Positions 8,813 to 18,229 are shown, counted from the first letter of the stretch. The stretch is DNA of 64,000 nucleotides from Actinocorallia herbida (GCF_003751225.1 NZ_RJKE01000001.1:3038001-3102000); one strand, 5' to 3'. Notes: generated by a model from the letters alone, not told the origin. A program made the numbers and translations.

Positions 8813-11422
8813 GTGACGGATCAGCGAGTGCCGATGGCCTGGGAGCGGGTCGAGAAGGCGATCAGGGCGGCGGACCCGGCGAGCACGGCCGCGGTCGTCG
8901 CCGGTCTCGACGCGGCGGATCGCAAGGAGGTCGGGGCAAGGCTGCCGGGGCTCTTGCGGGAACTCGCCAAGGACCCGTGGGGCTGCGACCGCAGTTCCGG
9001 CGCGTTGCGCGCGGCGGGCGCGGGATGTCTGGCCGGCGCCGCCGCCGCGGCCGCGTGGCTCCATCGCAGGGAGCTCCGGACGCCCATGTGGCGTGAGCCG
9101 GGCGAGGAGGAGGACACCTCACGGGCCGTCCTGTCTGTGCTGGAAGGCCGGCCGAGGGTCTGGCGGCTCGACCTCGCCGCGCGGCTCGCCGCCCGCCTGC
9201 GGCCGTCCGAACTCCAGAACTGGAACGCCGACCGGATCCCGTGGGAGGTCTCCGCCGGACTGCTCCGGGCCGAGGGCGAGCCGCCGCCCGCGACGGAGGC
9301 CTTCGCCGCCGGATGGCTGCGCTTCCGGGAAGCGGAACCGGCGGCGGCCGATCCGTTCTTCCCCGTGCTGGTGCCCGTCCTGTTCGCCGCGGACGCACTC
9401 GGTCCGATCCTCCTGGAAGACGCGCCCTTCGCGGACCCGGATCCCTTCGAGGAGAGCGCTTCACGCGGCCTCGCCGAGGAGATCGTCGCACTCGTCGCCC
9501 GCGAGGACCTGCTCGAAGGGTGCGTCCGCAGGCTCCTGCGCGGCGGCGAGGGACGGGCCGTCGCCTGGTACGTCGGTCTGCACGAGCGCCTCGCGCCCAT
9601 CGCGGCGGAATCGGCCGGCCGCCTGCGCGACTACCTCCGGCTGCTGCCCGCCGCCGCCCTTCCCGTCGCCGAGGCCGCGTTCGCCCAGATCCGGGTGGTC
9701 GACGCCGCCGCGCCGCTCGCGGAGGAGGCGTTCGCGGAGGCCGCGGGCGCGCTGCTGTTCCGGCCGGAGCGCAAACTCCTCAGATCCACTCTCGGCTGGC
9801 TCGACAGGACCGCCGCCGGACGCGAGCGCGCGACCGTCGCGGCGGCCGTGGCCGCGTTCGCGATCGAGCACCCCGACACCCGCGAGCGGGCGGTGCGCCT
9901 CGTGCTGAAGCACAAGGACGCGGTCGATCCGCGTACCGCCCAGGAGGTCCGGGAGGCGTCCGCCGAACTGCCGGCCCCCCTGCGGGAGAAGGTGGCCGCG
10001 GCGTACGGAGGGGCCGCCGAGCCCGTCCGGGCCGAGGCGCCGGTCCTGTACCCGGTGGCGCCGCGCGAACTCGACCCGCCGATCGCCTCGCCCGCCGGCC
10101 TCCTCCCCGAGCTGATCGCCTACCTGCACGAGTCCGACGACGTGGGTCCCTGGCCGGAGGCCGAGCGCCTGATCGCGGGGCTGGTGGCGCACGGCGGAGG
10201 CGTCTTCCGTGAGGTGCGCGCCTATGCGGAGAAGGAGAGGCCCTGGCTGCTGCGCAAGGACGCCCACGGCCACATGGAGGGCGTCGAACTCGTCTTCAAC
10301 GCGCTCGTGCGGGACCGGCCGCGCGGCACCCTGGACGACGAGCTCCGCACCCGTCTCGCGAAGGCGGGACGGGCGTCCTCCAGTCCCGCCCCCGCGAGGT
10401 TCCTGCGCCGGCGGTTCCTGGAGGCCGCCCTGCACCTGGGCGACCCGGTCCTGCTGGCCACCCCGACGAGCTCGACGGGCCACGTCGATCCCGAGGTGTT
10501 CGCCGCCAGGCTGCGCGCCCTGGAGGAGGCGGGCGCGGAGCCCGGTCCGGTCGACCTGGCCCAGGGGCTGCTGCGCCTGCCACGCGGGACGGGCCCGCTG
10601 CCCGCGCTCGCCGGGCTGGGCTCGCCCGCGGCGAAGACCGCTCGCGCCTGGCTCGCCGCCGACGGCCTGCCCGACCCGGACACCGCGTTCGCCTCCGCCG
10701 TCGCCGAACGCCTGGACGGGTTCGTGACGCGGTCCTCACCGCGCTTCCCGGCGGCCCTGCGATACCCCGAGCCGCCGGAACCGCTCGCTGAGGCGGCCCC
10801 GCTGCTGGAGGCCAAGCCCTGGTTCTTCGAGTTCCAGGCGACGGCCACCTGGTGGCCGTCGCTGCTGCCCTCGCACCGGGAGCTGACCGCCGCGCACCTC
10901 CTCGGCCAGCTCAGGAACTGGCCCGAGCGGCGGCTCGGCCAGGGCACCGCCGCCCTCGGCCTCGCCGACGCGACGGGCCCCACGGGCCGGGCGACCGCCG
11001 CCGTCCTGCTGTTCGCCCTGTCGTCCCAGCACGCCCCGGAACGCGCCGGGGCCCTCGACGCCGTCATCTCGTTCGCCGCCCAGGACGCCCTGCCCGCCGC
11101 CGACCTGGGCGCCCAGCTCGGTATGTTCGCCGAGTCCGGTGACATCGTCCTGTCCCGTGTGGTCCGGGGCCTCTCCGAAGCCGCCCGCGCGGGCGTCCCC
11201 CTGTGGCCTCTCTTCGCCGAGGCGGTCCCGGCCCTTCTCCCCGCCGCCGGCACATCCCCGGCCCGCGGCCTGAACGACCTCCTGTCCCTCGCCACCCGCA
11301 CCGCGGAGACCCACGGCATCCGCACTCCCCTCCCCGCCCTCACCACCTGGACCCCCACCTCCCGAACCTCCCGCACCGCCAAGGAGGCCGCCACCCTCCA
11401 CGCCACCCTCACCGCCCCCTGA
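8813..11422 (+). CDS. DUF6493-like large alpha-helical protein, copy 2
   Basis: An 869-aa protein, paralogous over its full length to the one at 3406-6006. It starts at a GTG (VTDQRVPMAWERVEKAI); the longer open frame upstream would overlap the Y RNA region. Shared blocks are LRAAGAGCLAGAAAAAAW, LLFRPERKLL, IEHPDTRERAVRL, SSTGHVDPEVF, LPSHRELTAAHLL, FAAQDALPAADLG and the C-terminal IRTPLPALTTWTP. It is soluble and helical, likely a solenoid scaffold. The gene is divergent from the Y RNA/rsr transcript, so the two copies bracket the Ro60 locus. Function is unknown; an adaptor role for the Ro60 particle is inferred from position only. Confidence 0.8.
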   Translation: MTDQRVPMAWERVEKAIRAADPASTAAVVAGLDAADRKEVGARLPGLLRELAKDPWGCDRSSGALRAAGAGCLAGAAAAAAWLHRRELRTPMWREPGEEEDTSRAVLSVLEGRPRVWRLDLAARLAARLRPSELQNWNADRIPWEVSAGLLRAEGEPPPATEAFAAGWLRFREAEPAAADPFFPVLVPVLFAADALGPILLEDAPFADPDPFEESASRGLAEEIVALVAREDLLEGCVRRLLRGGEGRAVAWYVGLHERLAPIAAESAGRLRDYLRLLPAAALPVAEAAFAQIRVVDAAAPLAEEAFAEAAGALLFRPERKLLRSTLGWLDRTAAGRERATVAAAVAAFAIEHPDTRERAVRLVLKHKDAVDPRTAQEVREASAELPAPLREKVAAAYGGAAEPVRAEAPVLYPVAPRELDPPIASPAGLLPELIAYLHESDDVGPWPEAERLIAGLVAHGGGVFREVRAYAEKERPWLLRKDAHGHMEGVELVFNALVRDRPRGTLDDELRTRLAKAGRASSSPAPARFLRRRFLEAALHLGDPVLLATPTSSTGHVDPEVFAARLRALEEAGAEPGPVDLAQGLLRLPRGTGPLPALAGLGSPAAKTARAWLAADGLPDPDTAFASAVAERLDGFVTRSSPRFPAALRYPEPPEPLAEAAPLLEAKPWFFEFQATATWWPSLLPSHRELTAAHLLGQLRNWPERRLGQGTAALGLADATGPTGRATAAVLLFALSSQHAPERAGALDAVISFAAQDALPAADLGAQLGMFAESGDIVLSRVVRGLSEAARAGVPLWPLFAEAVPALLPAAGTSPARGLNDLLSLATRTAETHGIRTPLPALTTWTPTSRTSRTAKEAATLHATLTAP

Positions 11423-11721
11423 CTCCCGCGCACCCACGCTCACCGTCTGGGAAGCCGCCGCCCTTCTCACCGCGCGTCACCGCCCCTGACCCTCATCGCG
11501 CCCACGGCGTAGCCGGGCGGCCGTTTCATGGGAGGCGCCCGCGCCATCTCCGCCCGCGCGGCCATGGGAGGTGGTGGCGCTGAGGACGGTGATCGGCGGC
11601 CTTCGACGCTGGGGAGGGGTGGCGGAAGTGGGGGACTTTCGGGTGTCGGCGCAGGCTCGGGCGGTGGCTGGGGTGGCGTGACCTACGCGTTATCTAAGTT
11701 TCCCTACCTGGTCTGTAGGTT
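11423..11721. other. Intergenic region upstream of the gntR operon
   Basis: About 300 bp with no supported gene. The 3' end holds CCTAC-N7-GTAGG (11703-11719) directly before the gntR start codon and another CCTAC shortly upstream, suggesting an operator and autoregulation by the GntR protein. Confidence 0.45.
11703..11719 (+). promoter_or_regulatory. Candidate GntR operator
   Basis: Inverted repeat CCTAC-CTGGTCT-GTAGG ends three bases before the regulator's ATG. A third CCTAC lies about 28 bp upstream. Position over the start region would suit autorepression. No experimental consensus is claimed. Confidence 0.4.
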
Positions 11722-12471
11722 ATGGGCGTGACCAGCGCACTTGATCTGAATGACGCACGGCGGCTGCGGTCGGACCGGGCCCGGCAGGTGGCCGATCTGC
11801 TCCGGTGCCAGATTCAGCGCGGCGCCTTCGAGAGCGGGGTGCTGCCGAAGGAGGAGCGGATCGTCGCCGAGTTCGGCACGACCCGCAACGCCGTCCGCGA
11901 CGCCCTCGACCTGCTGCGCGCCGAAGGGCTCGTGGAGAGGCTGCCCGGGGTCGGCACGCTCGTGACCGCCGTCAAGGTCCCGCACGGGCTGCACCGGCTG
12001 CTCGGCCTCAACGAGACCCTGCACGAGCACGGCGACATCGTCAACGAGCTGCGGGCGGGCGGCCGCATCACCCCGCCCGCCGCGATCAGCGCGCGGCTCG
12101 GCCTGCCCGAGGGCGAACCCGTCGTCTACATCGAGCGGCTCCGCAGGCTGGGCGGAGTCCCGCTCAGCCTCGACCAGACCTACCTGGAGCCCGAGCTGGG
12201 CACCTCGCTGCTGGCGCAGGACCTCGAACACGAGGACGTCTTCGTGCTCATCGAGCGCCTGTCCGGCCCCCTCGGCCGCGCCGACCTCACCATCGAGGCC
12301 GTCAACGCCGACCCCCATTCCGCGGCGGTCCTGGAGGCGCCGCGCGGCGCGGCGCTCCTCCTGGCCGAGCGGCTCACCCATCTCGCCGACGGCCGGCCGG
12401 TCGACCTCGAGTTCATCCGCTTCCGCGGCGACCGGCTGACCATGCGCGGCACCCTTCACCGGAGCCTCTGA
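11722..12471 (+). CDS. GntR/HutC family transcriptional regulator
   Basis: A 249-aa regulator. Residues ~16-85 form a winged helix-turn-helix (QVADLLRCQIQRGAF, FGTTRNAVRDALDLLRAEGLVERLPGVGT). Residues ~95-245 form a UTRA ligand-binding domain (LPEGEPVVYIERLRRLGGVPLSLDQTYL). UTRA proteins sense small metabolites and repress adjacent catabolic or transport operons. It is the first gene of the operon and its stop overlaps the ferredoxin start (TGATG). It probably controls the downstream importer and oxidoreductase genes in response to their substrate. Confidence 0.88.
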   Translation: MGVTSALDLNDARRLRSDRARQVADLLRCQIQRGAFESGVLPKEERIVAEFGTTRNAVRDALDLLRAEGLVERLPGVGTLVTAVKVPHGLHRLLGLNETLHEHGDIVNELRAGGRITPPAAISARLGLPEGEPVVYIERLRRLGGVPLSLDQTYLEPELGTSLLAQDLEHEDVFVLIERLSGPLGRADLTIEAVNADPHSAAVLEAPRGAALLLAERLTHLADGRPVDLEFIRFRGDRLTMRGTLHRSL

Positions 12472-12698
12472 TGCCCCTCGTCCCGCACCGCCAGGACGTC
12501 CCCGTCACCATCGACGCGAGCCTCTGCATCGAGGGCTGCACCCTCTGCATCGATGTCTGCCCCCTCGACTCCCTCGCCCTCGACCCGGAGACCGGCAAGG
12601 CCCACATGTACGTGGACGAGTGCTGGTACTGCGGCCCGTGCGCCGACCGCTGCCCGACGGGCGCCGTCACCGTCGACATCCCCTACCTCCTGCGCTAG
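12471..12698 (+). CDS. AprB-like two-cluster ferredoxin
   Basis: A 75-aa ferredoxin with two cysteine groups, CIEGCTLCIDVCP and CWYCGPCADRCP, enough for two [4Fe-4S] clusters. The second group preceded by DE and the CW start recall the beta subunit of adenylylsulfate reductase (AprB), although the long AprB tail is missing. It starts at the stop of gntR and lies in the same operon as an AprA-like flavoprotein, its obvious electron partner. It would pass electrons between the FAD subunit and an unknown carrier. Confidence 0.8.
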   Translation: MPLVPHRQDVPVTIDASLCIEGCTLCIDVCPLDSLALDPETGKAHMYVDECWYCGPCADRCPTGAVTVDIPYLLR

Positions 12699-12706
12699 GC
12701 GGACCC

Positions 12707-14071
12707 ATGAAGAACAGATCCCTGCTCACCCTGCTGATCGCGCCCGTGCTCGCCGCCTGCACCGTCGCCGGGAACGCCGCCGACGACGACGGCAGGATCG
12801 AGGTCGTCGTCGGCTACCAGTCCAAGACGATCAACACGGTCACCGCCGGGACGCTGCTGCGCTCCCTCGGCTACTTCGAGAAGAACCTCGGCGACGAGTA
12901 CCGGGTCGTCTGGCAGGACTACGAGTCCGGCGCCCCGATCACCGCCGAGATGCTCGCCGGGAAGATCGACATCGGCTCCATGGGCGACTACCCGCTGCTC
13001 ATCAACGGCTCCCGCGCCCAGGCCCAGGGCGGCGACGCGCGCACCGAGCTGGTCTCCATCACCGGCTACAACCTGCGGGGCGCGCTCAACGGCGTCGTGG
13101 TGGCCGAGGACTCGGACGCCGGGACCCTCGCCGACCTCAAGGGCGGGACGGTGTCGGCGAGCGTCGGCTCGGCCGGGCACGGCACCCTCGTGCAGGCGCT
13201 CGGCCGGATCGGCCTGGACCCGGCCGAGGACGTGAAGATCGAGAACCAGCAGCCGTCCGTCGGCGCCTCCTCGCTCCAGTCCGGCGGCGCGGCGGCGCTC
13301 GCCCAGTTCGTCGCCTGGCCGGGGCAGCTGGTCCAGGCCGGGCAGGCCAGGCTCCTGTACGACGGCGGCGCCCTCGACGTCCCGACGTTCCACGGCGTCG
13401 TCGTCCGGAAGGGCTTCGCCGACGTCGAGGGCGACGTCCTCCAGGCCTTCCTCAAGGCCCAGATCGAGGCGACGACCTACCTTCACGAGCACCCGCTGGA
13501 CGCGGCCGAGTCCGTCGCGAAGGAGACGGGACTGGCCCCCGAGACCGTCTACCTTTACAACGGGGCCAACGGGATCGCCACCTTCGACGTCACCGTCAAG
13601 CCGGAGCTGCGCGCGGCGTTCGAGCAGGACGTGCCGTTCCTGAAGTCCATCGGCGTGCTGGAGCAGCCCCTGGACGTCGCGGCCTTCTTCGACGACTCCC
13701 ACCTGCGCGAGGCCTACGGTCCGTCCTACGACGCCGACACCGGGAAGAAGGCCAATGGCGCCGCCCTGCCCGGCGACCCCCTGAAGGCGGGCGAGGTCTG
13801 GCTCGACGGAGAGACGGCCACCCATCCCGTCGCCGATCCCGCGGCTCTGCTCAGGTTCGTCCGGGAAGCGGGGGAGAAGGGGCAGAAGGTCCGCGCCGCC
13901 TACGTGCCCGACGCGCGGACCGGCACCCGCTGGTACGCCGACCACAGCGTCTGGCTCCGCGACGGCGACGCCCTGCTGCCGTTCGCGACCCGAGAGAACG
14001 CCGCCGCCTACCGCGAGGACCACGCCGGAACCCAGGAGGTCTCCTACGAGGCGGCGGTGAAGGCCGCATGA
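12707..14071 (+). CDS. NitT/TauT-type substrate-binding lipoprotein with NosL-like C-terminal domain
   Basis: A 454-aa lipoprotein with lipobox LAAC (lipidated Cys18). Residues ~28-340 resemble substrate-binding proteins for nitrate, taurine and sulfonates (VVGYQSKTINTVTAG, KIDIGSMGDYPLLING). Residues ~370-454 look like the NosL fold: YVPDARTGTRWYADHSVWLR, then PFATRENAAAYREDHAG and SYEAAV. NosL is a copper-binding accessory lipoprotein of nitrous oxide reductase; the fusion is unusual. The ATG at 12707 gives the signal peptide. The stop overlaps the permease start (ATGA), so the two are co-translated. Confidence 0.8.
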   Translation: MKNRSLLTLLIAPVLAACTVAGNAADDDGRIEVVVGYQSKTINTVTAGTLLRSLGYFEKNLGDEYRVVWQDYESGAPITAEMLAGKIDIGSMGDYPLLINGSRAQAQGGDARTELVSITGYNLRGALNGVVVAEDSDAGTLADLKGGTVSASVGSAGHGTLVQALGRIGLDPAEDVKIENQQPSVGASSLQSGGAAALAQFVAWPGQLVQAGQARLLYDGGALDVPTFHGVVVRKGFADVEGDVLQAFLKAQIEATTYLHEHPLDAAESVAKETGLAPETVYLYNGANGIATFDVTVKPELRAAFEQDVPFLKSIGVLEQPLDVAAFFDDSHLREAYGPSYDADTGKKANGAALPGDPLKAGEVWLDGETATHPVADPAALLRFVREAGEKGQKVRAAYVPDARTGTRWYADHSVWLRDGDALLPFATRENAAAYREDHAGTQEVSYEAAVKAA

Positions 14072-14832
14072 GGATCCTGCTGCGGACGGTGTCCCCGCTG
14101 GCCTTCCTCGCCCTGTGGCACCTGCTGACCGCCCACGATGTCGTGTTCCTCCTGCGCTTCGACCGCTTCCCCGGCCCCGCCGACGTCCTCGCCGAGTTCG
14201 GCCGCCAGCTGGGCACCGGGGTCTACTACCAGGACCTCGCGCAGAGCCTGGTCCGGATCCTCACCGGCTTCGCGCTCGCCGCGGTGCTCGGCGGACTGCT
14301 CGGCACGGTCGTCGCCCGGTCCCGCCGGGCCGGGGACCTGCTGCTGCCGCTGGTCGAGTTGGCCCGGCCGATTCCCGCGATCGCGCTCGTGCCCATCGCG
14401 ATCCTGCTGTTCCCGGCGAACGAGCAGGGCATCGTGTTCATCACCTTCGCCGCCGCCTTCTTCCCGATCATGGTCTCGACCCGGCATGCGGTCCGCGCGC
14501 TGCCGACGGTCTGGGAGGAGGCGGTGCGCACCCTCGGTGGCGGGCCGCTCCGGATCCTGCGCAGCGTCCTGCTGCCGGGCATCCTCCCCGGTGTGTTCGG
14601 CGGGCTGTCGGTCGGCATGGGCGTCGCCTGGATCTGCCTGATCTCCGCCGAGATGATCTCCGGCCAGTTCGGCGTCGGATACCGGACGTGGTCGGCCTAC
14701 ACCGTCGTGGACTACCCGGGCGTCATCGTCGGCATCATCACCATCGGCCTGCTCGGCTTCCTCACCTCGGCGGCCGTCGAGGTGCTCGGCCGCCGCGCCA
14801 CGCGCTGGCTGCCCGCGGAGGCACGCCGATGA
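14068..14832 (+). CDS. ABC transporter permease, NitT/TauT type
   Basis: A 254-aa integral membrane protein with about six transmembrane helices and the binding-protein-dependent permease loop EEAVRTLGGGPLRILRSVLLPGILPG, which contacts the ATPase. The length and the first-helix pattern match SsuC/TauC-like permeases. It overlaps the binding protein and the ATPase gene by 4 nt each, so the three form one importer. Confidence 0.9.
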   Translation: MRILLRTVSPLAFLALWHLLTAHDVVFLLRFDRFPGPADVLAEFGRQLGTGVYYQDLAQSLVRILTGFALAAVLGGLLGTVVARSRRAGDLLLPLVELARPIPAIALVPIAILLFPANEQGIVFITFAAAFFPIMVSTRHAVRALPTVWEEAVRTLGGGPLRILRSVLLPGILPGVFGGLSVGMGVAWICLISAEMISGQFGVGYRTWSAYTVVDYPGVIVGIITIGLLGFLTSAAVEVLGRRATRWLPAEARR

Positions 14833-15560
14833 CGGGTCTCGCGCTCCACCTCGAAGACGTCACGGTGACCTACGGCGGCAAGGCCGTCCTCACCGGCCTC
14901 GATCTCGACGTAGCCCCCGGCGAGATCCTCGCCGTCACCGGCGCGTCGGGCTGCGGGAAGTCCACGCTGCTGCGGGTGCTCGCCGGGCTGCTGCCCGTCG
15001 CGGCCGGCACCGTGCGCGCCGACGGCGAGCCCGTGCGCGGCACCTCCCCGGACCGGGCGCTGATGTTCCAGGACGACGCGCTGCTGCCCTGGCGCACGGC
15101 GCGCGCCAACGTCGCGCTTCCCCTGGCCATCCGCGGCGTCCCGCGCGCCGAGCGGGCCGTCCGCGCCGACGCCTGGCTCGCCCGGGTCGGCCTCGCCGGG
15201 CTGGAGCGGCGGTTGCCGCGCGACCTGTCCGGCGGGCAGCGCCAGCGCGTCCAGCTCGCCCGCACGCTCGCCGGGGCGCCGCGCACCGTCCTCATGGACG
15301 AGCCGTTCGGCGCGCTGGACGCGCAGACCCGGCACGGCATGCAGCGGCTGCTCGCCGAGGTGTGGGATACGGGCACGACGGTCGTGCTCGTCACCCACGA
15401 CGTGGACGAGGCGCTGCTGCTCGGCGACCGCGTCGCCGTCCTCGGCGAGGGCGGCCTCACCGAGCTCGTCGAGGTCGCCCGCCCCCGCACCGTAGTCGAC
15501 CCCTCGCTCCGCGCGCGCGTCCTCGCCGCGCTGGGCGCCCCCACCCTGGAGACCACCTGA
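14829..15560 (+). CDS. ABC transporter ATP-binding protein, NitT/TauT type
   Basis: A 243-aa ATPase with Walker A GASGCGKST (~38-46), Q-loop MFQDDALLPW typical of nitrate/sulfonate importers, signature LSGGQRQRVQLART and Walker B VLMDEPFGALD. It energises uptake through the permease encoded just upstream. The TGA overlaps the ATG of the flavoprotein gene by one base, tying import to the oxidoreductase. Confidence 0.92.
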   Translation: MTGLALHLEDVTVTYGGKAVLTGLDLDVAPGEILAVTGASGCGKSTLLRVLAGLLPVAAGTVRADGEPVRGTSPDRALMFQDDALLPWRTARANVALPLAIRGVPRAERAVRADAWLARVGLAGLERRLPRDLSGGQRQRVQLARTLAGAPRTVLMDEPFGALDAQTRHGMQRLLAEVWDTGTTVVLVTHDVDEALLLGDRVAVLGEGGLTELVEVARPRTVVDPSLRARVLAALGAPTLETT

Positions 15561-18229
15561 TGGACACCGCCCCGCTCACGATCCCCCCGCTCAGCGAGCG
15601 GACCGAACTGACCTGCGACGTGCTCGTCGTCGGCGGAGGCACCGCCGGGACCATGGCCGCGATCGCCGCCGCCGAGAACGGCGCGCGCGTGCTGCTGCTG
15701 GAGAAGGCCCACGTCCGGCATTCAGGGGCGCTCGCGATGGGCATGGACGGCGTCAACAACGCCGTCATTCCCGGCATCGCCGACCCCGAGGACTACGTCG
15801 CGGAGATCACCCGCGCCAACGACGGGATCGTGAACCAGCGGACGGTCCACCAGACCGCCACCCGGGGCTACGCCATGGTCAAGCGGCTGGAGGGCTACGG
15901 CGTCAAGTTCGAGAAGGACGAGCACGGCCAGTACGCGGTCCGGCGGGTGCACAGGTCGGGCGCGTACGTGCTGCCGATGCCCGAGGGCAAGGACGTGAAG
16001 AAGGTCCTCTACCGGGTGCTGCGCCGGAGGGACATGCGCGAACGCATCCGCATAGAGAACCGGGTGATGCCCGTCCGCGTACTGACCTCGGAAGGGCGGG
16101 CCGTAGGGGCGGCGGGATTCAACACCCGTACGGGCGAGTTCGTCGTGGTGCGCGCCGGAGCCGTCATCCTCGCGACGGGCCCTTGCGGACGTCTCGGGCT
16201 GCCCGCCTCCGGCTACCTGTACGGCACCTACGAGAACCCCGCCAACGCGGGCGACGGGTATGCGATGGCCTACCACGCGGGCGCGGAACTGAGCGGTCTG
16301 GAGTGCTTCCAGATCAACCCGCTCATCAAGGACTACAACGGCCCTGCCTGCGCGTATGTCGCGAACCCCTTCGGCGGCTACCAGGTGAACGCCGACGGCG
16401 ACAGGTTCGTCGACTGCGACTACTGGTCCGGCCAGATGATGGCCGAGGTCAAGCGGGAGATCGACTCGGCGCGCGGCCCCATCTACCTCAAGACCACCCA
16501 CCTGCCCGACGAGACCCTGACGGCGCTCGAAGGCATCCTGCACACCACCGAGCGGCCGACCCGGGGCACCTTCCACGCCGGACGCGGCCACGACTACCGG
16601 ACCCACGACATCGAGATGCACATCTCGGAGATCGGCCTGTGCGGCGGGCATTCCGCGTCGGGTGTGTGGGTGGACGAGAACGCCCGCACGACGGTCCCCG
16701 GCCTCTACGCGGCGGGCGATCTGGCGTGCGTGCCGCACAACTACATGATCGGCGCGTTCGTCTTCGGCGAGCTGGCCGGGACCGACGCCGCCGCCTCCGC
16801 CCGGCCCGGTGAACCCGACGAGGCCCAGATCGCCGAGGCGCACGAGCTGGTCTACCGGCCGCTGCGCCATCCGGACGGGCCGCCGCAGCAGCAGGTCGAG
16901 TACAAGCTCCGGCGCTTCGTGAACGACTACGTCGCCCCGCCCAAGACCGGGACAAGGCTGGAGCTCGCCCTTGAGGCGTTCACCCGGATGTCCGGGGAGA
17001 TCGCCGGGATGGGCGGCCGGACCCCGCACGAGCTGATGCGCTGCGTCGAGGTCTCCTTCATCCGGGACTGCGCCGAACTCGCCGCGCGCTCCTCCCTGGT
17101 GCGGACGGAGAGCCGCTGGGGCCTCTACCACGACCGCGCCGACCTGCCGGGACGCGACGACGACGCCTGGTTCGCGCATCTGAACGTCCGGCGGGCGCCC
17201 GACGGGCGGATGGAGTTCGTCCGGGTCCCGGTCGCCGACTACCTCGTCGACGTGGACGGCTTCACCGTGCCGAGCGGCGGGGCCAGGACGGTGCTGGAGC
17301 GCTTCGCGCCGATGGAGTTCACCGCGTCCGGCCACGTCCCCTCGGGCGGGGGAGCCCCCGCGGCGGCCCGCTCGCCCCGCATCCTCGAACTCCTCGCCCT
17401 CGCCGAGACCGCCCCCGGCGTCGACGCTTTCGCGCCCTACCTGGCCGACCCCGATCCGAAGGTCCGGCGCGCCGCGGTCGCGACCCTTACCGAGACCGTC
17501 CCGGAAGGGTTCGCGCCGGTCCTCGCCGCGGCGCTGGACGACGCGCACGCCTCGGTCCGGCACGCGGCGGCCGCCGCGCTCCGGGAGCTGGTCGAGGTGG
17601 TTCCGCCAGGCCCCGGCCTGGCCGCCGCGCTGCGCGCCCCGCACGCCGATCCCGTCGCCCGCGCGGCCTGCCTCGACGTGCTGCGCGCGCTGCGCCTCGG
17701 CGACACCGCCCTGTTCGCGGACGCGCTGGCCGACCCCGACCAGCGGGTCCGCCTCCAGGCGGTGCGCGGCCTCGTCTCGCTCGACGCGGCGGACGGCGTC
17801 GCCAGGGCCGCCGCGGACCAGTCCCGGGAGGTCCGCATCGCGGTCGCCGCCGGACTGGGGCAGCTCGCCGCCCCCGAAGGCCCGGAGGCGCTGGGCGCCC
17901 TGGCCGCCGACCCCGATCCGCTCGTCCGTGCCGCGGCCTTGAAGGCGTTCGCCGGATATGACGGCGCCCCCGGGATCTCCGTCGCGGCCCTGGCCGACCC
18001 GTCCTGGGAGGTCCGTGCCGGAGCCGCCGCCGCCCTGGCCGTCGCCTCGGCCCATGGCCGGGACCTCGCGCGCGCGCTTGCGGACCCGCACCTCGATGTC
18101 CGCAAGGCAGCGGTGATCGCGCTCTCCGCCCACCCCGCCGCCCCAGCCAGGGACGAGGTACTCACCGGGGCCCTCGCCGACCCCGACGCCGACGTCAGGG
18201 CCTACGCGCGAAGGGCCCTCGCCCCCTGA
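15560..18229 (+). CDS. AprA-like FAD oxidoreductase fused to HEAT repeats
   Basis: An 889-aa fusion. Residues ~1-590 form a fumarate reductase/AprA-type flavoprotein: dinucleotide-binding VLVVGGGTAGTMAAIAA, SGALAMGMDGVNNAV, LATGPCGRLGLPASG and VPGLYAAGDLA. MDGVNNAV and the tandem small ferredoxin favour the adenylylsulfate reductase alpha branch over succinate dehydrogenase. Residues ~605-889 hold about nine short HEAT repeats (LADPDPKVRRAAVATL, ALADPDQRVRLQAV, ALADPSWEVRAGAAAAL), a scaffold not normal in AprA. No signal peptide is seen, so it acts in the cytoplasm. Last gene of the operon. The substrate is unknown; an imported sulfur oxyanion or sulfonate is the best guess. Confidence 0.78.
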   Translation: MDTAPLTIPPLSERTELTCDVLVVGGGTAGTMAAIAAAENGARVLLLEKAHVRHSGALAMGMDGVNNAVIPGIADPEDYVAEITRANDGIVNQRTVHQTATRGYAMVKRLEGYGVKFEKDEHGQYAVRRVHRSGAYVLPMPEGKDVKKVLYRVLRRRDMRERIRIENRVMPVRVLTSEGRAVGAAGFNTRTGEFVVVRAGAVILATGPCGRLGLPASGYLYGTYENPANAGDGYAMAYHAGAELSGLECFQINPLIKDYNGPACAYVANPFGGYQVNADGDRFVDCDYWSGQMMAEVKREIDSARGPIYLKTTHLPDETLTALEGILHTTERPTRGTFHAGRGHDYRTHDIEMHISEIGLCGGHSASGVWVDENARTTVPGLYAAGDLACVPHNYMIGAFVFGELAGTDAAASARPGEPDEAQIAEAHELVYRPLRHPDGPPQQQVEYKLRRFVNDYVAPPKTGTRLELALEAFTRMSGEIAGMGGRTPHELMRCVEVSFIRDCAELAARSSLVRTESRWGLYHDRADLPGRDDDAWFAHLNVRRAPDGRMEFVRVPVADYLVDVDGFTVPSGGARTVLERFAPMEFTASGHVPSGGGAPAAARSPRILELLALAETAPGVDAFAPYLADPDPKVRRAAVATLTETVPEGFAPVLAAALDDAHASVRHAAAAALRELVEVVPPGPGLAAALRAPHADPVARAACLDVLRALRLGDTALFADALADPDQRVRLQAVRGLVSLDAADGVARAAADQSREVRIAVAAGLGQLAAPEGPEALGALAADPDPLVRAAALKAFAGYDGAPGISVAALADPSWEVRAGAAAALAVASAHGRDLARALADPHLDVRKAAVIALSAHPAAPARDEVLTGALADPDADVRAYARRALAP

